This document shows, piece after piece, positions 23,626 through 32,880 of a DNA stretch of 38,943 nt (position 1 is the stretch's first letter; the number at the start of each line of letters is the position of its first letter). This DNA comes from Pseudanabaena sp. SR411 (GTDB lineage: Bacteria; Cyanobacteriota; Cyanobacteriia; Pseudanabaenales; Pseudanabaenaceae): positions 1 to 38,943 of the forward strand of contig NZ_NDHW01000179.1 of NCBI RefSeq assembly GCF_002251945.1, read 5' to 3'. The position numbers and the translations under genes are program-made. A model generated the notes under the pieces. It worked only from the letters and a program-made list of their open reading frames with translations. It was not told the origin of the DNA and did not search any database.

Positions 23626-25521
23626 CTAATCTTCTCCTTGGCGATAGCGCGCAATCAAATTTGGTAAATGGTCAAACCCATCCACACCAATTAGAGCGAT
23701 TAAATGCGATCGCTGCTGTTGCAATAGATTCGAGAAAGTTTCTGCGCCTAGCTTTCCTTGCAAAATCACCACCAAAGCCGCCGACTGTTGCCATGCTTTA
23801 CTGTGACGCTGCTCTAGCAAATACATTCCCAAACAGGCGTGATAAGTTGCTAATTCTAGTTGATTAAGTTGATAAAGAGCTTCGCCCAGATAGGCATGAC
23901 TAAGTGCTTGTAAATCGCGATCGCCAATTTGTTGAGTTAAAGCTAAGCCTTTCTCCAAGGCGATCTGGGCTTGACTTGGTTGCTCGATCGCAATATAAGC
24001 AGTCCCCAATCCCACCCAACAAAGCGCTTGATTTTGGAGATCATTCAATTTCTCGGATAGCTTTTGTCCGCGTTCCAAATGACTGATTGGAGTTTCCAGT
24101 TCTTCAGGCGTAATCAATTCCTGTTGTCTTGCGATCATTACCTCGCTATAGCCTAAATTAGCCAGAGCATTTGCTTCACCTTGGCGATCGCCAGTTTGTC
24201 GCGCTAAAATTACCGCTCTTTGGGCTTGGGACTCACTAGTACTAAAGTCTTTTTGAATCAGACTAATCCGACTGAGGTGATTGAGATTTGCAATTTCGCA
24301 AAGTTGATCGCCAACTTCACGGGCAAGGTTTAATGCTTCTTGATGGAGAGCGATCGCATCTTGATGATGTCCCATCCAAGCTTTTGAATAGCCTAAAACC
24401 GTGAGAATTCGTGCCTTCTCCTGCGTATTCTCTGCTTCTTTGAGTGGTTGATCGAGATAGTTAATGGTTTCTCGGAAACTCTCTCCCGAAAAAGAAGCAA
24501 AGACACCACCATAAAGCGGAAAGTTTTCGCGTTGGGCAAAGGTTCGTAAAGTCTGTAAGCTGATGCGAAAGCAGATCTTCGATAGAGATTGGCGATCGCT
24601 TGCCGATAGTTGTTGTGAGTTCTGGAAGCCCGTGCTAAGTTCACCCCAAATCATTGCAAAAGCAATAAAGGTAACCCCAGTCATATGCATCCCTGCCTTG
24701 GCATCGTAGGGCTGCTGATCGAACCAACGCACCAAACCATTTTGCAAATATCTTAGTAGAATTGATAGTTCTACCCAAGCACTAATATCAATGCTTCGCT
24801 GAGCCTGTGCGATCGCTGCTGCTGATTGGTTACTCGCCTGTCCTGCAAACAGATCACGGGGTAAAGGACTAGTAATCTGTTGCGCCCAACTATGCCAAGG
24901 TCCACTGATCTTCGAGCGTTCAAATCCCACCTGTCTTTGTGGTTCGTATAGCCAACTAACAAGGGAACCTTCCAATAGATCAAAATCTGCTAATCCACGA
25001 GTCAGCCCGATCGCAAACTGACGTAATGCAAACGCTTCTGAATCATCGGGCAGAGTATCGGCGGATTTTTGCAGTAATTGGATAAGAAGCTGAATATGTT
25101 GACGTTCAAAAACAGGCGTATGATTGGGATCAAGAACTTGGATTAATGTAGCTAGACGCTCTTGAGGTTCGGCATTGAGAATAGTTTGTAAACCTCTAGC
25201 ACAGGTATCCTGAAGTTGATAATTTTGTTGCCACTGTTCCCATGCATCCTTGAGAATTTTCATGGCACGAAGTTTCTGATTTGCTTTTGCCTGTTTCACT
25301 TCATCCGTTTGAGCAGCAAAATTTGCTTGAAGTAAATTAGCTTGTTCTTCTAAAGCCCGTTCAAATATTTCCCCTGTTCCCGATTCTAAACTCTCACTAA
25401 GAATTCGATAGACATGTTCTTTTGATAGCAGCTTGCCATTTTCGATATTAATAATTATGCGATCGACAAAAATAAGGTAGCGTTCAAAAGTTGAGAATGG
25501 TTTGCTAGAGGTGTCTGACAT
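23626..25521 (-). CDS. Tetratricopeptide-repeat protein
   Basis: A 631-residue soluble protein. Residues about 1-330 are helical and not recognised as a named domain (FSTFERYLIFVDRIIINIEN at the start). From about 365 TPR units follow: ARILTVLGYSKAWMGHHQDA, ANLNHLSRISLIQKDF, GEANALANLGYSEVMIARQQ, ALCWVGLGTAYIAIEQPSQA, ALSHAYLGEALYQLNQLE. Their A/G-L/Y-A spacing forms a superhelix for protein binding. No catalytic domain, signal peptide or membrane segment is visible. It is divergent from the papain-like protease gene and separated from it by 260 bp, so the two may be co-regulated, but a shared function is speculation. The N-terminal third could hold a novel domain. Confidence 0.8.
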   Translation of the reverse strand: MSDTSSKPFSTFERYLIFVDRIIINIENGKLLSKEHVYRILSESLESGTGEIFERALEEQANLLQANFAAQTDEVKQAKANQKLRAMKILKDAWEQWQQNYQLQDTCARGLQTILNAEPQERLATLIQVLDPNHTPVFERQHIQLLIQLLQKSADTLPDDSEAFALRQFAIGLTRGLADFDLLEGSLVSWLYEPQRQVGFERSKISGPWHSWAQQITSPLPRDLFAGQASNQSAAAIAQAQRSIDISAWVELSILLRYLQNGLVRWFDQQPYDAKAGMHMTGVTFIAFAMIWGELSTGFQNSQQLSASDRQSLSKICFRISLQTLRTFAQRENFPLYGGVFASFSGESFRETINYLDQPLKEAENTQEKARILTVLGYSKAWMGHHQDAIALHQEALNLAREVGDQLCEIANLNHLSRISLIQKDFSTSESQAQRAVILARQTGDRQGEANALANLGYSEVMIARQQELITPEELETPISHLERGQKLSEKLNDLQNQALCWVGLGTAYIAIEQPSQAQIALEKGLALTQQIGDRDLQALSHAYLGEALYQLNQLELATYHACLGMYLLEQRHSKAWQQSAALVVILQGKLGAETFSNLLQQQRSHLIALIGVDGFDHLPNLIARYRQGED

Positions 25522-25781
25522 AATTAAGTTTTATTTCCATCTTAACATTGCAGTTTCAAAAGTGACAAATCATTGTTAATCAGGATAAATTTTCCTAGTA
25601 TCTTAGGGATAAGAAACTGCTGTAATCAAGACAATTAGAGGATATTCAACACTTTTAACTTGAGAACCTATTGTATTAAGTTAATTTTTGTCACCTGAAT
25701 TACAAATGGCTTTACAAAATATGAAATATTGATTTAATGTGACTTAATGCTCTTTGTTTTAATACTAATAGATCTAAACCT

Positions 25782-26891
25782 ATGTCAGACTATCTAGAGT
25801 TCAGAGATTACCCTTACATTGATGCAATTTTAAAGCTAATTGGTGGTGAGATAGATTTTGGTCTTTGGTATCCAGAAAAAAGTGACGAGTTGGTAGTTCT
25901 GTCATCAAAGGATAAAGCAAGAGAAAAATTAGAGCAGTCATCATCTATTTTAGTGCCGTTAAATGAGAATATTTGCACGTTAGGTAAGAGTAAAACCAAG
26001 ACATCAATTGATGTCACGAAATTAAAACATTTTGAATCTGAGGCAAAAGATTGGTCTCCCATTGAAGACCAGATCCATGCTGCTACTTGTACTGCGGCAG
26101 CAGGAGTTTCCCTTCTTGAGTATTTTCAGCGCAAAGAATCAGGGGTGTATCAAGATCTATCAAAGCGATTTCTTTATACAGTTACTCGAAAATTGATGCG
26201 TGATGAGATTCTTGTTGGTGCGACGGTGAGACAGACGATCGCAGCTATGGCTTTATTTGGTGTACCGCCTGAAAGATATTGGCAATATAAACCAGAAGCA
26301 CTAAATGAGGAACCAGATGCTTTTTGTTATGGACTGGCGAAAAACTACAGAGCTACTAGCTACATCAGACTTGATCGCCCTAAAAAATCAGCCGAGGATT
26401 TATTAAAGCAGATCAAAGTATTTGTCACAGCTGGCTATCCTGTGATGTTTGGTATGTGGGGCTATGAGTCATTACTTAAACAGAGTAGATATGAAGTTCA
26501 TAAAACCGAAATAAAAAATGAAAGCTCTGAAACAGAAGAGGAAAAAATCAAGGGAATTATTCCTTTCCCAGAAAAACATGAAAAATGTATTGGAAGCCAT
26601 GCTCTTATTGCAGTTGGATTTGAGGATGATAAGGTCATCAAAAATGGATTTAGTCAAGATTCTAAACCAACAACAGGAGCTTTTAAAATTAGGAATTCCT
26701 GGGGAATTGCATGGGGTGAGGATGGTTATGGTTGGCTTCCTTATGATTATGTATTAAGAGGCTTAACCTTTGACTGGTGGTCAATACTCAAAGCTGAGTA
26801 TATCGATACAACTATCTTCAGCTTAATAGAAAATGAACATATGATTCCGAGAGATGTAATAAATCCACCTCCAAAAAAGTATACGGGCTAG
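25782..26891 (+). CDS. Papain-like (C1) cysteine protease
   Basis: A 369-residue protein. The catalytic set of family C1 is complete: Q97 in IEDQIHAATC, nucleophile C103 (followed by TAAAGVSLLEYF), H273 in GSHALIAVGF and N305 in IRNSWGIAWGEDGYGWLPYD. No signal peptide is present, so it acts in the cytosol, unlike secreted papain relatives. Residues 1-85 form a separate N-terminal region with MSDYLEFRDYPYIDAIL and no known domain; residues 238-268 are a charged, Glu/Lys-rich insert before the catalytic His. It lies tail-to-tail with the caspase-STAND gene. I infer it may be an effector protease of that system. Likely catalytically competent. Confidence 0.85.
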   Translation: MSDYLEFRDYPYIDAILKLIGGEIDFGLWYPEKSDELVVLSSKDKAREKLEQSSSILVPLNENICTLGKSKTKTSIDVTKLKHFESEAKDWSPIEDQIHAATCTAAAGVSLLEYFQRKESGVYQDLSKRFLYTVTRKLMRDEILVGATVRQTIAAMALFGVPPERYWQYKPEALNEEPDAFCYGLAKNYRATSYIRLDRPKKSAEDLLKQIKVFVTAGYPVMFGMWGYESLLKQSRYEVHKTEIKNESSETEEEKIKGIIPFPEKHEKCIGSHALIAVGFEDDKVIKNGFSQDSKPTTGAFKIRNSWGIAWGEDGYGWLPYDYVLRGLTFDWWSILKAEYIDTTIFSLIENEHMIPRDVINPPPKKYTG

Positions 26892-27022
26892 TTAACTACG
26901 AATTGGTTTGATAGTTTAGCTCTGCTGATCTAAGGATAAGTAAAAGCTCCTCTAATATTCACCTATTGAGCCAAGGATTTTAGACTAATTGAGCGTTATA
27001 TTTTTAAATTTTTGTCTTGTAC

Positions 27023-30000
27023 TTAGAGTTTGTTGCTATATTTTGTACAAAGTTGTTTAATTACCTCTAAATTTGATTTTCCTGCTTGATTGCCTTGAGT
27101 ATAATCATATAGAGAAATGCACCCATATTGAATAAACGAATCTAACTCTAAGTTTTCTTTTGAGGGATTAAATCTATTTAAACCAACATCCCAAAATCTA
27201 ATTGTATTATCGTCACTACTTGATAGAAGTATGGAATCATCTTTAGGATGAAATGAAACACGATTGATAGTCTTTGTATGACCTTTCAGTTCTATAATAG
27301 GCTCGCTAAGATCTTTGTTACTTGATTTCCATAGACTTATAGCTTTATTAATATCCCATAATTTAATCTTTTCCCCCTCACCAGATGTAGCAAAAGTACT
27401 TTGAGTGGAGTTGAATGCTACACCTAAAATTCGAGATGATGGATCTTCTACTTTAATAATTCCAATAAGTTTTTTATCTTGTACTTTCCAGAGTCTAACT
27501 GTACCATCTTGACTAGCCGAAGCAAGAATATCCCCTCTTGGGCTAAATTTAACTACCCAGACAAGTTCGCTATGTTTTTCCTCTTTGGATTTGCCTAAAT
27601 GTTCAGGTTGGCTATTATTACCATTTGCTAAATCCCATAAATTCACCTTTCCATCTAGGTAGCCAGAAGATGCAAGAATTCTTCCATTAGGATGAAAATC
27701 GATACTATAAATGCTATATTCATTTTTCATCACAGTATCTTTGTCTTGAAGAACAATATTCTTTTTGTCATCTTTATTCCATATTCTTATTGTTTTATCT
27801 TCACTAGAAGATGCCATATCTCCACTATTAGGTCTAAACCTGACATCATACACTGCCTTTTGATTTTGATGGTTGGTAAACTTAAATATAGCTTTCCATA
27901 TACCATTATGATTGGCACTCCAGAGAATAGTTTTTCCATCGAAGCTAGCTGAAGCAATTATTTTCCCATTGGGACTAAATCTTACATACCGAACACGATC
28001 TTCATGCCCTTTGAGAGGTTCTCTTATAGGGACTCCTTGAGTAGTCCATAGTCGAATATTATTATCATCTCCTGATGTTGCAATCATTTTACCGTCTGGA
28101 CTGAAACTGGCACTGTAAACTAGAGATTTATGTCCTCCCACTAAGCGATTTCGTTCACGGACTCCATAAATGATTGGCTGTAGTTGAGATAGGTATAGAG
28201 AACTATCTATTGCTGTTCTATTCTCATCTAATATTTTTAGAGCTTTTACGCTTTCTACTAGAGCAGGTAATTGATCATTTTTTTTATAAAGAGTTTCAGC
28301 TAGAGTGATTTGTGCCTTGATTTGTCCTTCTATAGAAGATTTAGCTTGGTCTTGTAATGATCTAATTTGTATCCAAGTTAAAGAGATCGCAGCTAATGCA
28401 AAACCTGAGATGATGCCAACTGTTAATTGAAATTTGCGCTTTTTGGCGCGATCGCGTTTTTCGACACTCTTCTTTAGGTACTCTTCAGACAAAGAAGAAA
28501 TCCAGTAGCTACTATTAGTTTGTCTCCACACTTCATACTTTGCTAGAGGTAACCCAGTTAGCAAAGCATCTTCTTGTTTATCGTAATTAGTCTTCCATTC
28601 TTCAGCTTTAGCTTCTAACTCTCGACTAAATTGAGTGTTTTCACGGTCTTCTTTAATCCAATTTTGAAGACGTTCCCAACCAGATAAAAGTACTTCATGA
28701 GCTACTTCTACGGTCTTATCGTTAGCAACAACTAACCTTCTATTGTGAGCCGATAGTTGTCCTAGAATGCGTTGAAACTGTTCTGGAGAATCAGCTATAT
28801 CCTGTAATCTTGGCAAACTAACACGACGACGAGTATTTTGATCAACATCACTTAGCTCCACTAGTTCCATAAACAATCGGCGTACATAGTCTTTATCCTT
28901 AGGTGCTAGATCCCGATATAGCTCTTCAGCACTTTTTTGTAATGCGCCACCAACTCTACCAATTTCTGCATACTTTTCTCTCGTGAGTTGTGATCGCGTA
29001 TTGTCCTTGATACAAGCATTCCACAATTCAGTTAAAGCATATTGTAATAACGGCAAGGCTCCTGATTGATTTGCCACATCTTGCAAGATCTCTGATATCA
29101 GACCATCTTCAAAGATAACTCCTTGTTTTCTGGCAGGTTCTGCGATCGCTTTCTCTAGCTCTATCTCTGTATGAGGTGTAATAAAATAAGTTGTTGGTTC
29201 ATTACGATTAATGAGGGTTGCAGTTTCTGGGTACTCAGCGCATTGCTGTAGGAAATCACCCCGAATTGTGATGATGACTCTTGTAGATTGATTGGGGTTA
29301 GTTGCTTCTTTTGTAATTTGACTAATAAATTCTTTACGGTCATGTTCATCTTTGCATAGTGTAAATACTTCCTCAAATTGATCAATAAATAGCAGTAATG
29401 TTTGACTTTCAGGAGGACGATGTTCTAGAGCTTTTGCCAATTTCCTGAGTGGGGAATCTTCTGGAGTAAAAGATTTAACTACCCAATTACTACTATCGGG
29501 AATGTAATCTTTTGCTAAATATGGTAGTAACCCAGCCTTAATTAGTGAAGATTTGCCACAACCAGAAGTACCTGAGACAGCCAAAAATGTGCTATCAGTA
29601 ATCCGCTTAATTAAATCTCTTGTAGCAGTTTCGCGACCATAAAAAAAATCGGCTTGCTGTTCTTCAAATGCTGCTAATCCCCGATAAGGATTATGCGATT
29701 TGAAGTCTGGCTCAGATGATTGATCACGATTTTGAGAAGCAAATTCTACAATTGTGATCGATCTACCCCAACCTGCACGAGTTGGTTCTTGACGTGAATT
29801 TCTTAGTTCTGTATTAATGAAATCAAATAAGCGATCGCCACTGACTTTGCCATCCGAACCAGCATTCTCTGGCTTAAGTCCCTTGAGCAAAGCCTGAGTA
29901 AACAGACTATATTCTTCAGATTCATACGCTTTTTCATAGCTTTGACTAGCCGTAATCAGGTAGTAGTCGCTTTGTGTATTAAACTTCTTTAGCGATCGCC

Positions 30001-30502
30001 TAATCAACTCCCCAGATGCAAAATATCCTGAATTACAACAATCCAAAATCACCACTAGACTACTAAGGTTAGTATTGCCAATGAGTTTATTGAGTCTATC
30101 TAGAGAAACACTATTTTCATTGCTGATTACTTTTGTCTTATCATTATTAAACTTAAGCATACAGTCTGAAGCAGCTAGAAATCCTTCGGACTCATTATTA
30201 AGAGTATCTAATTGAGCAAATCCATGACCACTAAAGTAAATGAGTGCATCACTTTTAGTTGCTTGTTCTTGCAGGAATTTAGTTAACTCACTCTCCAAAA
30301 TATTTTTATTAAGTGGCTTGCGAGTTACCTTATAAGTCTTTTTATCTTCATTAGTAATGGAAGGAATACGTTTAACATGAAAATTGCCATACTTCTCTAG
30401 TATTTGTGCTACAGCTTCAGCATCTGTAACTGGATTTTTTAAATTACGAAACTGACCACCACTGTATTCAGAAATTCCAATTACTAGAGCATATCGAGCC
30501 AT
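27023..30502 (-). CDS. Caspase-STAND-WD40 protein (metacaspase-like death/defence sensor)
   Basis: 1159 residues. A caspase-like peptidase (1-255) has H93 in YFSGHGF and Cys156 in ILDCCNSG. NPYRGLAAFEEQQADFFYGR (271-290) begins a STAND NTPase, with P-loop GTSGCGKS (311-318), Walker B LLLFIDQFEE (369-378), and winged-helix parts (ALPLLQYALTELW; VEVAHEVLLSGW). A single transmembrane segment (691-712, FQLTVGIISGFALAAISLTW) follows. Then come seven WD40 repeats from about 790 to 1100 (SFSPDGKMIATSGDDNNIRLW and six more), enough for one closed propeller. In this family the repeats hold the protein inactive until a trigger is bound, then the NTPase oligomerises and the protease fires. It is divergent from the Trypco1 gene across 148 bp. 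Confidence 0.92.
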   Translation of the reverse strand: MARYALVIGISEYSGGQFRNLKNPVTDAEAVAQILEKYGNFHVKRIPSITNEDKKTYKVTRKPLNKNILESELTKFLQEQATKSDALIYFSGHGFAQLDTLNNESEGFLAASDCMLKFNNDKTKVISNENSVSLDRLNKLIGNTNLSSLVVILDCCNSGYFASGELIRRSLKKFNTQSDYYLITASQSYEKAYESEEYSLFTQALLKGLKPENAGSDGKVSGDRLFDFINTELRNSRQEPTRAGWGRSITIVEFASQNRDQSSEPDFKSHNPYRGLAAFEEQQADFFYGRETATRDLIKRITDSTFLAVSGTSGCGKSSLIKAGLLPYLAKDYIPDSSNWVVKSFTPEDSPLRKLAKALEHRPPESQTLLLFIDQFEEVFTLCKDEHDRKEFISQITKEATNPNQSTRVIITIRGDFLQQCAEYPETATLINRNEPTTYFITPHTEIELEKAIAEPARKQGVIFEDGLISEILQDVANQSGALPLLQYALTELWNACIKDNTRSQLTREKYAEIGRVGGALQKSAEELYRDLAPKDKDYVRRLFMELVELSDVDQNTRRRVSLPRLQDIADSPEQFQRILGQLSAHNRRLVVANDKTVEVAHEVLLSGWERLQNWIKEDRENTQFSRELEAKAEEWKTNYDKQEDALLTGLPLAKYEVWRQTNSSYWISSLSEEYLKKSVEKRDRAKKRKFQLTVGIISGFALAAISLTWIQIRSLQDQAKSSIEGQIKAQITLAETLYKKNDQLPALVESVKALKILDENRTAIDSSLYLSQLQPIIYGVRERNRLVGGHKSLVYSASFSPDGKMIATSGDDNNIRLWTTQGVPIREPLKGHEDRVRYVRFSPNGKIIASASFDGKTILWSANHNGIWKAIFKFTNHQNQKAVYDVRFRPNSGDMASSSEDKTIRIWNKDDKKNIVLQDKDTVMKNEYSIYSIDFHPNGRILASSGYLDGKVNLWDLANGNNSQPEHLGKSKEEKHSELVWVVKFSPRGDILASASQDGTVRLWKVQDKKLIGIIKVEDPSSRILGVAFNSTQSTFATSGEGEKIKLWDINKAISLWKSSNKDLSEPIIELKGHTKTINRVSFHPKDDSILLSSSDDNTIRFWDVGLNRFNPSKENLELDSFIQYGCISLYDYTQGNQAGKSNLEVIKQLCTKYSNKL

Positions 30503-30585
30503 GTTAGGTTACTCAGATAAATTTTAATTTCTTTATTTTATAATAATTAAGATGTTTTTGATGGTTATAAAATTCTTAATAATTA

Positions 30586-30613
30586 TTACAGTTAGTTGAA
30601 AAGCTGCTATAAA
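30586..30613 (+). promoter_or_regulatory. Possible promoter of the Trypco1 gene
   Basis: TTACAG (30586-30591) and TATAAA (30608-30613) are 16 bp apart, 37 bp before the start codon. The intergenic region to the caspase-STAND gene is 148 bp and very AT-rich, so it must also hold that gene's promoter, which I could not single out. Confidence 0.4.
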
Positions 30614-30650
30614 GTGGTGTGAAAAATTTACTAAACTAACAGAGCTTTTA

Positions 30651-31025
30651 ATGGCAGATCTTCAACGTTACCAAATTCAAGAAGGTGAAGAAGTATATGA
30701 AATCTATATTGAATCAAATGAGAATCTAAAAGTTTCAAATCCTCAAACTGGCTATGAGGATGATGAAGACGATCCAGATGGAAAGGGGTTCTCTGATATT
30801 GCGGCAATTAGTATGAAGCAGACTCGTGATACGATTCGCGGCTATACTCTATGCGCTTTGAGTGCCTTTAGGAATTTTGCGGCGGCTGAGATCCAAGAGG
30901 TAAATCTTAAATTTGGGATCAAAATTAGCGCTCAAGGAGGAGTTCCTTTTATTGCTCAAGGCAATGCTGAAAGTAACTTGGAAATTTCTGTAAAATGTAC
31001 ATTTCCAAAAGAACAAAAAAAGTAA
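30651..31025 (+). CDS. Trypco1-domain (CU044_2847-type) protein
   Basis: A 124-residue protein. The N-terminal part is a beta strand pair (RYQIQEGEEVYEIYIES) followed by an acidic loop (GYEDDEDDPDGKG). Residues about 50-85 form a helix (ISMKQTRDTIRGYTLCALSA). The C-terminal half (VNLKFGIKISAQGGVPFIAQ, then NAESNLEISVKC) is the signature of the trypsin-co-occurring domain 1, a small beta domain that in published comparative genomics accompanies proteases and STAND/EAD conflict systems. It is probably a regulator or adaptor, not an enzyme. It is divergent from the caspase-STAND gene and likely shares its regulation. Assignment is by motif recognition only. Confidence 0.75.
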   Translation: MADLQRYQIQEGEEVYEIYIESNENLKVSNPQTGYEDDEDDPDGKGFSDIAAISMKQTRDTIRGYTLCALSAFRNFAAAEIQEVNLKFGIKISAQGGVPFIAQGNAESNLEISVKCTFPKEQKK

Positions 31026-31128
31026 AGTGCTGTAAAGCGATCGCGATCACAATAAACACGAAGATTAATCACAGAACTGTAATGCAATTAAGGCAAATAT
31101 AGATTAGTCTTGGGCTTATGGAGTTGTT

Positions 31129-31305
31129 ATGGATTGTCGATTCTGCAAAAATTATGACCCAAAAGGTAGACAGGGCGGCTACTGTAATCTTTTGTCAGTC
31201 ACAGTTCAGGGTAAATGGGCTGCTTGTGGTTGCTATTTAGATAGGTTCCCTAAAGCTTCCTTGCCTGAAAATCAGAAATCAACAACTAATTTGATTTTGG
31301 TTTAA
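31129..31305 (+). CDS. Small Cys-rich cyanobacterial protein, 58 residues
   Basis: It reads MDCRFCKNYDPKGRQGGYCN, then VQGKWAACGCYLDRF and a polar tail. Cysteines at 3, 6, 19, 33 and 35 could bind a metal or an iron-sulfur cluster. Proteins starting MDCR(Y/F)C with the same GG-C and W-AC spacing are common small hypotheticals in cyanobacteria. Its stop is 4 bp from the stop of the convergent kinase gene. A good coding pattern and a recognisable family support it despite its size. Confidence 0.7.
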   Translation: MDCRFCKNYDPKGRQGGYCNLLSVTVQGKWAACGCYLDRFPKASLPENQKSTTNLILV

Positions 31306-31308
31306 GTT

Positions 31309-32718
31309 TTAATGACGCGATCGCCATGTTGCTAAAAAATCATTAATTTCTTGCAATAACCAGTCTTTTTCAGGACGACTTAGCCCTGATCCAAATTTAT
31401 GGGTATAAATACCTTGATTTAAGCGTAACTCCATTACAGGCTGATTATTTACTTCGTAGGAACTCTTTAGCTCAATCTGTCGTAAATCTTGGGTTTTGCC
31501 TTGGACATGGCGTTTGATTCCTAAAACGTCCCAGTCAATACTAAAGGTGCGATCGCTAATTACTAGGCAAACTTTGCCAAACATAATCGATAAGCCCGCA
31601 TAGGCTATGCCAATACCGACAATCCAAAACGGAATTGAGAAAAGTGCAAAAAATCCTGCTCTAAGCGCCATCGATGTCCATATGATCAGAAAGCCATTCC
31701 AAAAAACTGCAAATGATAGAATGCTCACGCCTTCTCCACGCAGCCCCGCAGGCGGGATCTCAATTTTTAAAACACTATCAGTCTTTTTAAGTTCAATGCG
31801 ACTTCCCAGAGGTTTGGGATATTGATATTTATTGTCGAGGCGATCGCTATTTGGGTTAAGCAGACGACTAATTTCTAGGTCGCTAATTCGACTTTCGAGC
31901 GATGGCAAGGTGGGGTTTTGCAAAGCTTTAAGAGATTGCTGGGCGCTACTGAATCGATCTTCGATCGCAGGTTCAATCATTTTTTCCAGCCAATTCGCGA
32001 AGTGATCGGAAATATTCACTGCATCTCGGAAGCTGATCTTAAATCTAATTTCAGGTAAATCCGACGGCGATCGCCCCGTCAGTAAAAATAAAATCGTTGC
32101 CCCAAGCGCATATAGATCGGTAGCGGGAACAGCCTTACCCCGAAATTGTTCGGGTGGCATATAGCCGTAAGTGCCAACAACTGTACTGCCGCCCACCTGT
32201 GTACTGCGATAGGTGTCTTGAACTGCACCAAAATCTACCAAGGCAATTTTACGGTTGGGCTGAAGAATGATATTTTGGGGCTTGATATCACGATGGATGA
32301 CAGGTGGCTTGAGTTGATGGAGATAGCTCAACACCTCTAGTACTTGCTCAGCAATCTGTTTAATATCTTCCTCACTACCATGCCAACCGTCGGCGATCAC
32401 TTGGGCAAGAGATTTTCCCTCTACCAGTTGCTGCACGATGTAAAAATCGCGATCGCGATCGGTATCAATCTGAAAATAATCTAGATAACGGGGAATAGCA
32501 GGATGGTCAAGTTGAGAAAGTACTTTTGCTTCTCGCTCAAATAATTCCAGCACCTTCCATTCATTCATGCGTCGGAATGATAGGGCTTTTAACGCCACGC
32601 GATCGCCTGTTTGGGCATCAAAAGCCGCATAGGTGATTCCAATCCCACCTTGTCCAAGAATGCTAGCAATACGGTAGCGAGATTGGATGATTTCACCAAC
32701 TTGATGTAGTTCTGCCAC
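31309..32718 (-). CDS. Serine/threonine protein kinase with membrane-anchored C-terminal domain
   Basis: 469 residues. The kinase domain (about 14-275) has a glycine loop LGQGGIGITY (21-30), K44 in VALKAL, HRDIKPQN (142-149) and DFGAV (162-166), followed by GTYGYMPPEQFRG, so it should be active. After a linker, two hydrophobic segments (about 330-380: VSILSFAVFWNGFLIIW; FALFSIPFWIVGIGIAYAGL) anchor it. A short beta-rich tail (CLVISDRTFSIDWDVLGIKR) resembles a small PH-like module seen in cyanobacterial kinases. The substrate is unknown. It is tail-to-tail with the small Cys-rich gene and lies 0.3 kb from the Trypco1 gene, so a link with the protease island is possible but unproven. Confidence 0.9.
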   Translation of the reverse strand: MAELHQVGEIIQSRYRIASILGQGGIGITYAAFDAQTGDRVALKALSFRRMNEWKVLELFEREAKVLSQLDHPAIPRYLDYFQIDTDRDRDFYIVQQLVEGKSLAQVIADGWHGSEEDIKQIAEQVLEVLSYLHQLKPPVIHRDIKPQNIILQPNRKIALVDFGAVQDTYRSTQVGGSTVVGTYGYMPPEQFRGKAVPATDLYALGATILFLLTGRSPSDLPEIRFKISFRDAVNISDHFANWLEKMIEPAIEDRFSSAQQSLKALQNPTLPSLESRISDLEISRLLNPNSDRLDNKYQYPKPLGSRIELKKTDSVLKIEIPPAGLRGEGVSILSFAVFWNGFLIIWTSMALRAGFFALFSIPFWIVGIGIAYAGLSIMFGKVCLVISDRTFSIDWDVLGIKRHVQGKTQDLRQIELKSSYEVNNQPVMELRLNQGIYTHKFGSGLSRPEKDWLLQEINDFLATWRSRH

Positions 32719-32748
32719 AACTCTTTTTCACCTCATGTTTCCCATCAT

Positions 32749-32792
32749 ATAGCGGTTTTCGTTTTGCCGTAGGCAAAACGAAAACCGTTATA
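32749..32792. repeat. Palindromic repeat with TATAG/TTATA ends
   Basis: Perfect 16-bp arms CGGTTTTCGTTTTGCC (32753-32768) and its complement (32772-32787) around GTA; the outer bases TATAG and TTATA extend it imperfectly. Its arms match the hairpin after nrtR (10356-10388) with small changes, so these are two members of one dispersed element. Confidence 0.65.
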
Positions 32793-32837
32793 CCCTTGTT
32801 TTAATCTGAAACCCGTTATAAATAATAATGATTTTTG

Positions 32838-32878
32838 AGGTAAAGGATTGCCGCGCTTTGCGCGGCAATCCTTTACCT
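32838..32878. terminator. Perfect 19-bp palindromic terminator after aat
   Basis: Arms 32838-32856 and 32860-32878 pair perfectly around TTT. Apex GCGCTTTGCGC. It lies 3 bp beyond the aat stop. Confidence 0.75.
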
Positions 32879-32880
32879 AT

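Noticed and set aside
32749-32792. Riboswitch or attenuator upstream of the kinase gene
   Set aside because: It is a simple palindrome, has a close relative after nrtR, and no conserved aptamer core is visible, so it is treated as a dispersed repeat.
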